Shown here: positions 51,118 to 59,129 of the stretch, in pieces | Layout of the letters: each line of letters begins with the position of its first letter | Position numbering within the stretch: position 1 is the stretch's first letter | Assembly: GCA_045591175.1 (NCBI GenBank) | Contig: JAZNSI010000038.1 | Location: forward strand, 25,951-89,950 | Origin: UBA11524 sp045591175 | GTDB lineage: Bacteria; Bacillota; Clostridia; Christensenellales; Aristaeellaceae | Direction: 5' to 3' | DNA length: 64,000 bases | Program-made: the position numbers and the translations under genes | The notes under the pieces: generated by a model | The model's database searches: none | The model's input: the letters and a program-made list of their open reading frames with translations, nothing else | Told to the model about the DNA's origin: nothing

Positions 51118-52926
51118 TTATCTTCCGGGTCTGCGTCCGCCGCCGCCGGGGCCGCCGCCAAATCCACCGCCGGGGCCGCTGCCCATGCTGTGACCGCTGC
51201 CGCCCTGAAGCGCCGTGGTCATCTCGATGGAGCCAAGCTCTGTGCCGCCGGTGTAGGATGCATCCGCAGCGAAGCCGTGGGCGTCAGCGCCGTCGACGAC
51301 CGCGTCGATCAACACGGCGTAAGTGGTGCCCACCTGCAGGCCGGGGGCCGTCACCACCACGGCGGAATAGCTGTTCTCCGGGGTGTAAGCCGCAACGATG
51401 CGGCCTTCTGCGTCCACAATGGCCAGATTGCGTCCGGCCGGGCCGCCGTTCAGCCCAAAGAGCATGCAGCCCTGATTTTCCGCGGCGGTGAAGCTTTGGG
51501 CCATGCCGCTGCCGCCGGTAGCGATCAGCACGCCGCCGGTAACGGTTGCCTCGCCGTCATAATCGAAAGCCGCGTTGCCCCCGCTGGGGGAGCCGGACAC
51601 CAGCGTTACGCCGCCGGAAACGCGGATGGTGTTGTTGGAGTCGATGCCGTCGCCCATGGCGTTGATGTGGACGTACCCGCCGGAAATGACGATCTCGCCC
51701 ACGCCGTTGGAGAACATGCCGCGTCCCCAGCGGTCAGCGGTGGAAGAGCCATCCGCGCCGCCGGCAGCATTCAGGCCGTCGTCGGAGGAGGTAATATCAA
51801 TGCTGCCGCCGGTGATGGTCAGCGTGCGGGCCTCAATGCCCTCGTAGCTCTGGCTGATGACGATGTCGTCGCCGGAAATCAGCAGCGCGTTGTCCGCGTG
51901 GATGCCGTCGTCGCCGCTTTCAAGGGCAAACTGGCCGTCGGTGATGGTCAGGTCGCCGTTGGAATGAAGGCAGTCATCCTGGGAATCAATGGTGTAGACG
52001 CCGCCGTTGATCTCAATGGCTTTGCCGGCCTTGAGGCCCTTCCAGGAGCCGGTGCTTTGCGAGGTCGTGCGGCCATATCCGCCGAAGCCGCCCCACATGC
52101 CCCGGTCATTTCCGGCGGAGACGGTGCTTTCGCCGCTACCGTCGCCGGTCATGATGGTCATGACGGCGTTGTCCGCCCGCAGCAGGGTCTCCGCCTGCAG
52201 GCCGTCGGTGCCGGCGGTGATGGTCAGCGTGCTGTCGGCGATGTAAATGAAGCCGCGGGTATCATCCTCCGCGTTGCTGGCGCGAAGACCGTTGCTGCCG
52301 GCGGTGATGCTTGCCGTCGTGCCGGTCATCATCAGGCAGTCCTTGCCGTCCAGTGCGGTGGATGCGGCGCTGACTGTCAGCGTGGCGCCTGCGATGATCA
52401 GGTCATCCTTGCTGACGACGCCGTGGCGGTAATTGCCGGTGACGGTCAGTGTGCCCTTGCCGTTGATGCACAGGTCAGTCCGGGAGAAGATCGCTGCGTC
52501 GGCGGATTCGTCGTCGCCGTGGGCCGCGTCGGAAAGGTGGTTCTCCGTGCCTTCTGCCACGGTGATGAACACCTTGTCCGCGCTTTCCGCCTGGATGGCA
52601 GGCCCGGCGGGGGAGGTGATCGTGGCGCTGCTGAGCACCAGCTGCACCTTGTCCTTGTCACCGGCAGTGATCAGGATTTGGCCGTTGAACGTCCCGGACA
52701 GGACGTACACGCCTTCATCGGTGATGGTCAGGGTGCTGCCATCCAGTTTGGCGCCCTTGCCGGAAATCTGGCAGGTGTCGCCCTGACCGGTGATGGTTAC
52801 GGCGTTTTTGCTCTCCCAGGAACCGGATAGCTCCCGGTCTGTGAATGTGAAATCATACTCGCTGGCCAGGGCAGTACACCCGGTCAGCAAGGTCATCATC
52901 AGTAGAAGCAAAACCAGTCGCTTCAT
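51118..52926 (-). CDS. Beta-helix (carbohydrate-binding domain) lipoprotein
   Basis: A 602-residue exported protein. The signal ends in a lipobox LLTGC (C17), predicting a lipid-anchored surface protein. Most of the chain is a run of short LTITxGxxDG-like turns, the pattern of right-handed beta-helix carbohydrate-binding domains (DUF4353 type). A DGLNAAGGADGSS loop lies mid-protein. The last 30 residues are Gly-rich (GGGFGGGPGGGG). AAGGAG precedes the ATG. Third gene of an operon with DUF4956 and a VTC domain protein, a neighbourhood also seen with CotH-like proteins. Confidence 0.82.
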   Translation of the reverse strand: MKRLVLLLLMMTLLTGCTALASEYDFTFTDRELSGSWESKNAVTITGQGDTCQISGKGAKLDGSTLTITDEGVYVLSGTFNGQILITAGDKDKVQLVLSSATITSPAGPAIQAESADKVFITVAEGTENHLSDAAHGDDESADAAIFSRTDLCINGKGTLTVTGNYRHGVVSKDDLIIAGATLTVSAASTALDGKDCLMMTGTTASITAGSNGLRASNAEDDTRGFIYIADSTLTITAGTDGLQAETLLRADNAVMTIMTGDGSGESTVSAGNDRGMWGGFGGYGRTTSQSTGSWKGLKAGKAIEINGGVYTIDSQDDCLHSNGDLTITDGQFALESGDDGIHADNALLISGDDIVISQSYEGIEARTLTITGGSIDITSSDDGLNAAGGADGSSTADRWGRGMFSNGVGEIVISGGYVHINAMGDGIDSNNTIRVSGGVTLVSGSPSGGNAAFDYDGEATVTGGVLIATGGSGMAQSFTAAENQGCMLFGLNGGPAGRNLAIVDAEGRIVAAYTPENSYSAVVVTAPGLQVGTTYAVLIDAVVDGADAHGFAADASYTGGTELGSIEMTTALQGGSGHSMGSGPGGGFGGGPGGGGRRPGR

Positions 52927-52938
52927 ACTTGCTCCTTC

Positions 52939-53610
52939 TTACAGCTCGTCTACGCCGCCCCGGACTTCGGACAGGGAAATCTCCAGGTTGCCGTTGCGGC
53001 AGCGCAGCTCGTCAATGAATTCCTGACCCTGCTTGGCGTCCTTCATTTCCACGCGGTAGTGGAGCTTGTACAGGCTGCCCATGTTGGTGGTCTTGGCCTG
53101 AACGAGGCGGTGATTCTTCAGGTACTTGACGAACACCTCGTCAAACTCATTCACATAGCGCAGGCTTTCGGGGATGGTGATGTGCAGATCCATGCTGCGC
53201 TCTGCGCCCATGGGGATGATGCTGACGATGATCATGCCCAGGCACACCAGCACGGTGAAGAGCAGCGCGATGGCGACATAGCCGCCCGCACAGGCCAGGC
53301 CCGCCGTCATGGCCAGGAAGATGACCACGATGTCCCTCGCCTTGCCGGGCACGGAGCGGAAGCGGATCAGCGAGAACGCGCCCATGACCGCAATGCCGGT
53401 GCCCACATTGCCGTTGACCATCGCGATCACGGTGCAGACGATCATCGGCAGCAGGATCAGGCTGCTCAGGAAGGACTTGCTGGCATGGCTGCGGAAGGAG
53501 GCAGCCAGCGCGGTCACTACGCCGCACAGGCCCGCCGCCAGGAGGCAGTACAGGTAGGTGACAACGGAAATGTCGCTTCCCACAAGGATGGAGTCAAACA
53601 GCTCAAGCAT
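52939..53610 (-). CDS. DUF4956 membrane protein
   Basis: A 223-residue protein with about five hydrophobic segments in residues 15-132 and a soluble C-terminal domain (about 140-223). GAFSLIRFRSVPGKARDI is the family signature. It starts 8 bases inside the end of the VTC gene, so the two are translationally coupled. DUF4956 is regularly found beside VTC-domain proteins; a role in moving or anchoring the polyphosphate product is an inference. Confidence 0.85.
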   Translation of the reverse strand: MLELFDSILVGSDISVVTYLYCLLAAGLCGVVTALAASFRSHASKSFLSSLILLPMIVCTVIAMVNGNVGTGIAVMGAFSLIRFRSVPGKARDIVVIFLAMTAGLACAGGYVAIALLFTVLVCLGMIIVSIIPMGAERSMDLHITIPESLRYVNEFDEVFVKYLKNHRLVQAKTTNMGSLYKLHYRVEMKDAKQGQEFIDELRCRNGNLEISLSEVRGGVDEL

Positions 53611-54349
53611 GGATGGTCATATCTCCCTTCGTATTGGTGCGGATGTACACAGGAGCTTCGATGAGGCCCGCGTTGCGCAGGTAGGCGGTGCCGTACTTGG
53701 AGAATCTGCCGGGCAAAATGCCGCATTGGCTCAGCGCGCCGGCGAGCCACACGGGCATGGCCCCGCCGGTCTTGATCTCCATGAGGATCACGTCCTCCGG
53801 CAGCAGGTATTCGCCGTGGGAGCCGTTTTCCAATCGGCAGTCGGTGTCCCTGGCGCGGACGTTGGTGTCAAAGGTGATTCGCAGATCCGGGTTCTCCGCG
53901 TCGAAGTACGCCTCGCGCTCATAGGCGATGAGCATCATGGGCTTGGGACTGCGGTAGAAGTGCATCGCATAGTCGATTTCCCGCATGATCTGGCTGTCAC
54001 AGGGCTTTTCACCATGTTCGATGTAGGCCATGGCTTCGCGCAGGGTCATGCGCTCGCGGCGCTTGTACACCACCCGCTTGAACTTCTTCTTGATCTCCAG
54101 AAAGACCAGGTCGTCCATCGTGGGGGTGCCATAGGAGCGCAGCCGCAGCTTCTCCTTGTAGGTGCGGGCGATGATGGAATTGCGGATGATGAGATGATCC
54201 GGCGTGTCCAGGTACAGGCTGCAGATGGTGTTGCGCCCGTGGGCATCCGGGGTGAGGCGCGGGGCGATGAGGGCCAGCAGCGCATCCTTCTGGGCGGGAG
54301 TCAGCCGGTATTTCTTCTCCACCCGCCGGAAGGTCATGATGTCTTTCAT
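53603..54349 (-). CDS. VTC-domain protein, probable polyphosphate polymerase
   Basis: A 248-residue tunnel-fold protein. Basic and acidic residues that line the tunnel are present: EKKY (11-14), KLRLR (67-71), EIKKK (85-89), R145, EIK (191-193) and KYG (218-220). This matches the catalytic core of yeast Vtc4, which makes polyphosphate from ATP. The start at 54349 follows AAGGAG by 6 bases; the frame to 54385 is upstream of it. First gene of the operon with DUF4956 and the beta-helix lipoprotein. Confidence 0.85.
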   Translation of the reverse strand: MKDIMTFRRVEKKYRLTPAQKDALLALIAPRLTPDAHGRNTICSLYLDTPDHLIIRNSIIARTYKEKLRLRSYGTPTMDDLVFLEIKKKFKRVVYKRRERMTLREAMAYIEHGEKPCDSQIMREIDYAMHFYRSPKPMMLIAYEREAYFDAENPDLRITFDTNVRARDTDCRLENGSHGEYLLPEDVILMEIKTGGAMPVWLAGALSQCGILPGRFSKYGTAYLRNAGLIEAPVYIRTNTKGDMTIHA

Positions 54350-54446
54350 AGGCTCTCCTTGGCTGGGATGATCCCATTTTACCATGCTTTGGTCATCAAT
54401 GCATGACGCAGCTTTTGCCGATCTGTAAATTCTGCGGTACGGATGG

Positions 54447-55946
54447 TTACAGGCTGTACAGGGCAGAGAACTTGCGCTTGAGGTAATTGACGTAGCAGGC
54501 GGGATCGAAGTCCTGGCCGATGGCGTTCTTCAGCAGCTGGGGCGGAGTAAGGAGCCTGCCGTGACGGTGGATCTTCTCGCCCAGCCAGGCGGTGATGCGG
54601 GAAAGATCGCCCTTCTCCACATCAGTCCAGGGGTCAAAGTCCTTCTCCATCGCGGCGAGCATCTGCACGCCATAGGCGCTGCCCAGCGCGTAGGAGGGGA
54701 AGTAGCCGATCATGCCGCCGGACCAGTGCACATCCTGCAGGATGCCCTCCCGGTCATTGGGGACGGTCACGCCCAGGTACTCCTTGTACATCTGGTTCCA
54801 CAGTACAGGGAGTTCGCTGACTTTGGCGTCGCCGCCGATCATCAGCTTCTCCATCTCGTAGCGGATGGCGATGTGCTGGCCATAGGTGAGCTCGTCCGCC
54901 TGGGTGCGGATGAGGCTGGGGCGGGACTTGTTCACCGCGGCGTAGAGCGCATCCGCCGTCACGCCCTTCATCTGGGTGGGGAAGACCTCCTGCATCACGG
55001 GCAGCAGCGCCTTGCAGAAGGGGAGGCTGCGGCCGATGATATTCTCGTAGAAGCGGCTCTGGCTCTCGTGCAGGCCCATCGACGCGCCGCTGGCCAGGTT
55101 GGTGAACTGGATCTCGTCCGCCGTGCCCAGCTCGTACAGCGCATGGCCGCCCTCGTGGATGACGGAGTACATGCTGTCCGCCACGTCGGATTCGCTGTAG
55201 TTGGTGGTGATGCGTACATCCCACTTGTTGAAATTGGTGGTGAAGGGATGCTCGGTCTCCGCAATGCCGCAGCGGCTGCGGTCAATGCCCATCATCTGCA
55301 TCAGCCGGTCGGAGAAAACGCGCTGATCAGCAATGGGGAAAACCTGCTGGAGGAAGGAAGCATCCGGGGCGGGCCTTTCAGCCACGGCCTTGATGACTGG
55401 GGAGAGCTCCGTGCGCAGCAGGGCGAAGAAGGGATCCAGCGTTGCGGTGGAGGCGCCCTTCTCGTAGCCGTCCAGCAGCACGTCATAAGCGGGGCGCTTG
55501 TCATCCTTGTAAGCGGCAAACTTGCGGTTGAAGGCGATGATCTTCTCCAGATAGGGCGCGAAGGAGGCGTAATCATCCTTCTCCTTGGCCTCATGCCACA
55601 CGGCGTTGGAGTCGTTGATCAGCGTGGAGTACTCCACATACTCCTCCATGGGGATTCGCACGGAGTCGTCATAATCCTCCTTGAACAGCTCCGCCTGGCG
55701 ATACTGCACGGGGGTGACGGCGTACTTGTTGGCGAGGATGGTTTCCAGGGCCTCCTTGACGGTATCGTTCACCAGCAGCTGGTAGGTCACGCCGGAGAGG
55801 TAGCCCATGGTTTCGCCGCGGCCCTTCACGGACGCGGAGGGCGCTGCGGTATCGCCGTCCAGGGACAGAACGCCCATCGCGTGGTTGTAGGCGTGCTGGG
55901 CGGTTTGCAGTTCGTTCATCTTGGCAAGTGCCTGTTCCAGGGTCAT
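54447..55946 (-). CDS. M32-family metallocarboxypeptidase
   Basis: A 499-residue zinc carboxypeptidase 1 (Taq type). The HEGGH motif is at 264-268 and the downstream helix GLHESQSRFYEN supplies the third ligand. It is cytoplasmic, broad-specificity in the family, and of normal length. AAGGAGG precedes the ATG. It follows the MATE gene by 44 bases on the same strand. Confidence 0.93.
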   Translation of the reverse strand: MTLEQALAKMNELQTAQHAYNHAMGVLSLDGDTAAPSASVKGRGETMGYLSGVTYQLLVNDTVKEALETILANKYAVTPVQYRQAELFKEDYDDSVRIPMEEYVEYSTLINDSNAVWHEAKEKDDYASFAPYLEKIIAFNRKFAAYKDDKRPAYDVLLDGYEKGASTATLDPFFALLRTELSPVIKAVAERPAPDASFLQQVFPIADQRVFSDRLMQMMGIDRSRCGIAETEHPFTTNFNKWDVRITTNYSESDVADSMYSVIHEGGHALYELGTADEIQFTNLASGASMGLHESQSRFYENIIGRSLPFCKALLPVMQEVFPTQMKGVTADALYAAVNKSRPSLIRTQADELTYGQHIAIRYEMEKLMIGGDAKVSELPVLWNQMYKEYLGVTVPNDREGILQDVHWSGGMIGYFPSYALGSAYGVQMLAAMEKDFDPWTDVEKGDLSRITAWLGEKIHRHGRLLTPPQLLKNAIGQDFDPACYVNYLKRKFSALYSL

Positions 55947-55990
55947 GTGGATTCCTCCTTATCAAAGGGTGTGGGTTTGCTCAGAGGGCA

Positions 55991-57397
55991 TTACAGGTCG
56001 TCGCCCAGGCTGCCGAGCTTCCGCCGCCAGAACTTCATCCGGTAGGCGATGATGGACAGCACCATGCCCATCACCCAGGAGATCAGCAGGGAGCCGAAGA
56101 GTGCGATGGGCTGGCCGTTGGGCCATTCGGCGGTGCGGGTCAGGTATGCCAGCAGGTAAGCCAGGGGCATGCGCAGAATGACGGTGGTGATGATGGACAG
56201 GTACATGGGCACCTGGGTCTCGCCCGCGCCGCGCATGGTGCCCTGCAGCACCTGCGTCACGCTGAAGCAGATGTAGCCGAAGGCCAGTGTCTGCAGGCCC
56301 TGTACGCCCAGCTGCATGGTCAGCTCGGTCTTGGTGAACCAGCCGATAATGTTGTAGCCAAAGAGCAGGATCGCACCCACCAGCACGGTGGAGGAGATCA
56401 GGCCCAGGGTCAGCATGGCCTTCACTCCGGGCTTGAGGCGATCGCCCCGGCCCGCGCCGACGTTCTGTCCGATATAGGTGGTGGCGGCGGTGCCAAAGGT
56501 GAAGTTGGGCATCATGGCAAAGCCGTCCACACGCATGATGGCGGTGTTGGCGGCGATCATCGCCGGGCCGAGGGTATTGGTCAGCTTCTGCACGATGATG
56601 GCGGAGGTGGAGAAGATCGCCTGGGTGATGCCGGAGGGCAGGCCCAGCGCGCCGATCTTGAGCATCAAGTGCTTGTCGGGGTGGATGACATGCTCCATCT
56701 TCACGTCGCAGATATGACGGATATGGCACAGCCGCCACAGGCACAGCACGGCGGACACGCCCTGGGCAATGATGGTGGCCAGCGCCACACCGGCAACGCC
56801 CATGCTGTCCACAAAGGCCAGATCCAGGAAGATATTCAGCACGCAGGCGATCACCAGGAACAGCAGGGGCATCATGCTGTCGCCCAGACCTCGCAGAACA
56901 CCGGAAATGATGTTGTACATGCCGCTGCCGATAATACCCAGGAAGAAAATCTGCAGATAAGCGGTTGCGCCATCGCCGACCTCGGGCGTGGGCGGTGTAG
57001 TCAGGCCGATCAGCCAGGGGGACAGGAAATAGCCCGCAGCCATCATGATCACGCCGGATACCACGATCAGGAACAGGGAGGCGCCCACGGTTTTGTTCAG
57101 CGTGGGACGATCCTTTGCGCCAAAGAACTGGGCGGACAAAATGGAGGCGCCGGTGGAAATGCCCATGAACAGTACCAGCAGCAGGTTTACGATGGGGCCT
57201 GCCAGGCCGACTGCCGCCAGACCGTTATCGCCCCAGGCGGATTGGCCGATGACCATGGCGTCCACAGTGTTGTACATCTGCTGGGCGAGGTTGCCGATCA
57301 GCAGGGGAATGGAGAATTTGAGCAGGCAGGACATCGGCGAACCGATGGTCATATCCTGTGCGCCAAAGAGCGAGCGCAGCCGTTTCATGAGCGCCAT
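55991..57397 (-). CDS. MATE-family multidrug/metabolite exporter
   Basis: A 468-residue protein with 12 hydrophobic segments in two MatE repeats. MSCLLKFSIPLLIGNLAQQMYNTVD is cut here to its core PLLIGNLAQQMYNTVD, the family N-terminal signature. Drives drug or metabolite export with Na+ or H+. The start at 57397 follows AAGGAG by 7 bases; an 8-residue extension is possible. Own promoter at 57431-57460. Substrate unknown. Confidence 0.92.
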   Translation of the reverse strand: MALMKRLRSLFGAQDMTIGSPMSCLLKFSIPLLIGNLAQQMYNTVDAMVIGQSAWGDNGLAAVGLAGPIVNLLLVLFMGISTGASILSAQFFGAKDRPTLNKTVGASLFLIVVSGVIMMAAGYFLSPWLIGLTTPPTPEVGDGATAYLQIFFLGIIGSGMYNIISGVLRGLGDSMMPLLFLVIACVLNIFLDLAFVDSMGVAGVALATIIAQGVSAVLCLWRLCHIRHICDVKMEHVIHPDKHLMLKIGALGLPSGITQAIFSTSAIIVQKLTNTLGPAMIAANTAIMRVDGFAMMPNFTFGTAATTYIGQNVGAGRGDRLKPGVKAMLTLGLISSTVLVGAILLFGYNIIGWFTKTELTMQLGVQGLQTLAFGYICFSVTQVLQGTMRGAGETQVPMYLSIITTVILRMPLAYLLAYLTRTAEWPNGQPIALFGSLLISWVMGMVLSIIAYRMKFWRRKLGSLGDDL

Positions 57398-57430
57398 AAC
57401 AAGGCTCCTTCGTATTTTCATATCATTTCT

Positions 57431-57460
57431 ATTTTATCATATTTGGCATATGGATTGCAA
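57431..57460 (-). promoter_or_regulatory. Promoter of the MATE/M32 operon
   Basis: Minus strand TTGCAA, 18-base spacer, TAAAAT. Confidence 0.65.
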
Positions 57461-57484
57461 CAAAAAACGCCTGATTTCTCACAT

Positions 57485-57512
57485 AAAAAGGGCCTCCCCA
57501 GGGGGGAAGCCG
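57485..57512 (-). terminator. Terminator of the ArsR-type regulator gene
   Basis: Minus-strand GGC-TCCCC and GGGGA-GCC arms followed by CTTTTT, just past the regulator stop. Confidence 0.65.
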
Positions 57513-57516
57513 CTGC

Positions 57517-58077
57517 TTACTTGTCTTCGTCCACGCGCCAATAGATTTGATGGTCGCGGGCCAGCAGTTTTTCACCGATCATATCGCGGCGCAGGGTGCA
57601 GAAGTCATCGTGGTAGTCCGCCAGAATGATGTTGACCTCCCGCTCGCTGTACTTGCGGTCCGGCTCGAAGGCCTTGGCCAGCTCCTCCAGCACGATGCGT
57701 TCCTTCTTCTTCTGCGTGGGGATGGACTTCAGCTTCCCGTATTCAAAGAAGGTGTCGAGAACCTTCTTGCGGTAGGCTTCGTCCCGCTGCTTTTGCAGCT
57801 CTGCATCGTCGCTCTTCTCCTGGATCAGCTCCAGGATGGATGTCATGAACACGCTCTTTTCCAGGGCGTACATGGTGTAGTACTGGGTCTTGTAGCTCTT
57901 GACCGCCCCCGCGTCAGCGAGCTTCTTCAGGTGGAAGGAGATGGTCGGCGGGGTCAGCCCAAGGCGCTCGGCAAGGCGCTCTACATACATGTCCTCTTGG
58001 GCGAGGGACTTCAAAATTTGCAGCCGGGAGCGGTCAGCCAGGCATTTGAACAGCATCAGGGCCTGGGTCTCAGTCAT
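57517..58077 (-). CDS. ArsR-family regulator with C-terminal DUF2087
   Basis: A 186-residue protein. Residues 1-90 are an ArsR winged helix (LADRSRLQILKSLA, helix-turn-helix LTPPTISFHLKKLADAG). Residues about 108-175 are a DUF2087 domain (GKLKSIPTQKKKERIVLEEL, SEREVNIIL). No metal-binding Cys pair is seen in the helix, so the signal is unlikely to be a soft metal. It overlaps the upstream gene by ATGA and is probably autoregulated from the palindromic promoter at 58434-58476. Confidence 0.87.
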   Translation of the reverse strand: MTETQALMLFKCLADRSRLQILKSLAQEDMYVERLAERLGLTPPTISFHLKKLADAGAVKSYKTQYYTMYALEKSVFMTSILELIQEKSDDAELQKQRDEAYRKKVLDTFFEYGKLKSIPTQKKKERIVLEELAKAFEPDRKYSEREVNIILADYHDDFCTLRRDMIGEKLLARDHQIYWRVDEDK

Positions 58078-58406
58078 GCCATCGCCTCCATTTCCTTCGC
58101 ACGGCGTAGGATCTCCGTTGCACGGGCGATCTTGATCTCCTCGATCAGCCGCTTTTCCTCGTCGCCGTGCTCGCAGGCGCGCTTGTGATTCTCCTCCCAG
58201 GTGCTGACGATGCCGCTGAAGCGCTTGAGCGTTTCGTCCAGGTCAAACTTCATGGCCTGATAGGTGGAGCGGAAGATGTTGTAGACATTGATGGCTATCT
58301 GCACATGGGCAGCCTCGTCCTGGCGGTATTCCGCCTTCAAGCGGGACTGCTCCCCCTTGTGCCAGGCGATGCGCTCGTCGATATAGCTGAGCAGTTCTTC
58401 TTTCAT
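58074..58406 (-). CDS. Hypothetical helical protein upstream of the ArsR-type regulator
   Basis: A 110-residue soluble, mostly helical and highly charged protein. I do not recognise it. The start at 58406 lies 9 bases after GGAGG; an ATG at 58415 is too close to the site. It overlaps the regulator by four bases (ATGA), so it is likely a partner or co-regulated product. It has no signal or membrane segment. Confidence 0.7.
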   Translation of the reverse strand: MKEELLSYIDERIAWHKGEQSRLKAEYRQDEAAHVQIAINVYNIFRSTYQAMKFDLDETLKRFSGIVSTWEENHKRACEHGDEEKRLIEEIKIARATEILRRAKEMEAMA

Positions 58407-58433
58407 GGGAATCATCCCTCCTTTGCAAGAACG

Positions 58434-58476
58434 ATTCTATCATGATGATTTGGGTTTGTCAATATCTAATTAGATA
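58434..58476 (-). promoter_or_regulatory. Promoter with palindromic operator for the ArsR-type operon
   Basis: Minus strand TTGACA, 17-base spacer, TAGAAT. Abutting the -35 is the perfect 14-bp palindrome TATCTAATTAGATA (58463-58476), the size and A/T composition of ArsR operators. Confidence 0.7.
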
Positions 58477-58487
58477 AATATAAAATA

Positions 58488-58526
58488 TAATTTCAAAAGA
58501 AGCGCCTGCACCCGAAGATGCAGGCG
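58488..58526 (-). terminator. Terminator of the coaE-to-phosphatase operon
   Basis: Minus-strand CGCCTGCA and TGCAGGCG arms followed by CTTCTTTT. Confidence 0.7.
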
Positions 58527-58531
58527 AATTT

Positions 58532-59098
58532 TCATTCCATAATATTGAACTTTTCCATGCCCAGGAAGGTTTCGCCATCAAAATCCAGGCGGACGATCCA
58601 GGGCATCAGGCGGCGGATGGACTCAAATCCTTCATACCCGAAGGAAGGGTCAAAGTAGTTCAGCACCGTGGAAATGGAGGTGCCGTGACCGCCGATGACC
58701 ACCCGCTGGCCTTCATATTCCTTCAGCACCCGCGTGAGGCCGGCGATGTTGCGCTCCTGCACTTCCCGCAGGCACTCGCCGCCGGGGAGGCGGAAGTCGA
58801 AATCCGCCCACTGGTGCTGGCAGAAGGTGTCGAAGTCGTCGATCCATTCTCCGGCAACCTCCCGCTCGCGGAAGTCGGGTATGTGGATGATGGGCATGCG
58901 CACCGTGTCCGCAAAGTGGCGGACGGTATCCGCGGCGCGGGCGTAGGGGGAGGAGAGCACCGCGTCGATGTCCTTGTCCAGCAGGAAGGCCGTCACCAGC
59001 TTGCGATCCTCCAGGCCCTTGGCGGACAGCTCACGGCCCTGGTCATCATGGTTGCGGTACAGGGGCTGCGCATGGCGCACGAAGTACAGCTGGGTCAT
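58532..59098 (-). CDS. Histidine phosphatase family protein
   Basis: A 188-residue phosphoglycerate-mutase-like phosphatase. The catalytic motif is FVRHAQ (RHG-type, with RHA) near the N-terminus; SSPYARAADT and GGHGTSIS supply the second Arg and His. Substrate unknown; monomeric phosphatases of sugars or nucleotides are typical. The start at 59098 follows AAAGGAGG; the longer frame overlaps the upstream gene. Likely last gene of the coaE operon. Confidence 0.88.
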   Translation of the reverse strand: MTQLYFVRHAQPLYRNHDDQGRELSAKGLEDRKLVTAFLLDKDIDAVLSSPYARAADTVRHFADTVRMPIIHIPDFREREVAGEWIDDFDTFCQHQWADFDFRLPGGECLREVQERNIAGLTRVLKEYEGQRVVIGGHGTSISTVLNYFDPSFGYEGFESIRRLMPWIVRLDFDGETFLGMEKFNIME

Positions 59099-59129
59099 GT
59101 CGGCGGCCTCCTTTTGTACGTAGTGGGGA

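Noticed and set aside
55928..57544. 538-residue plus-strand frame over the MATE gene
   Set aside because: Antisense shadow with His/Gln/Gly-rich low-complexity content.
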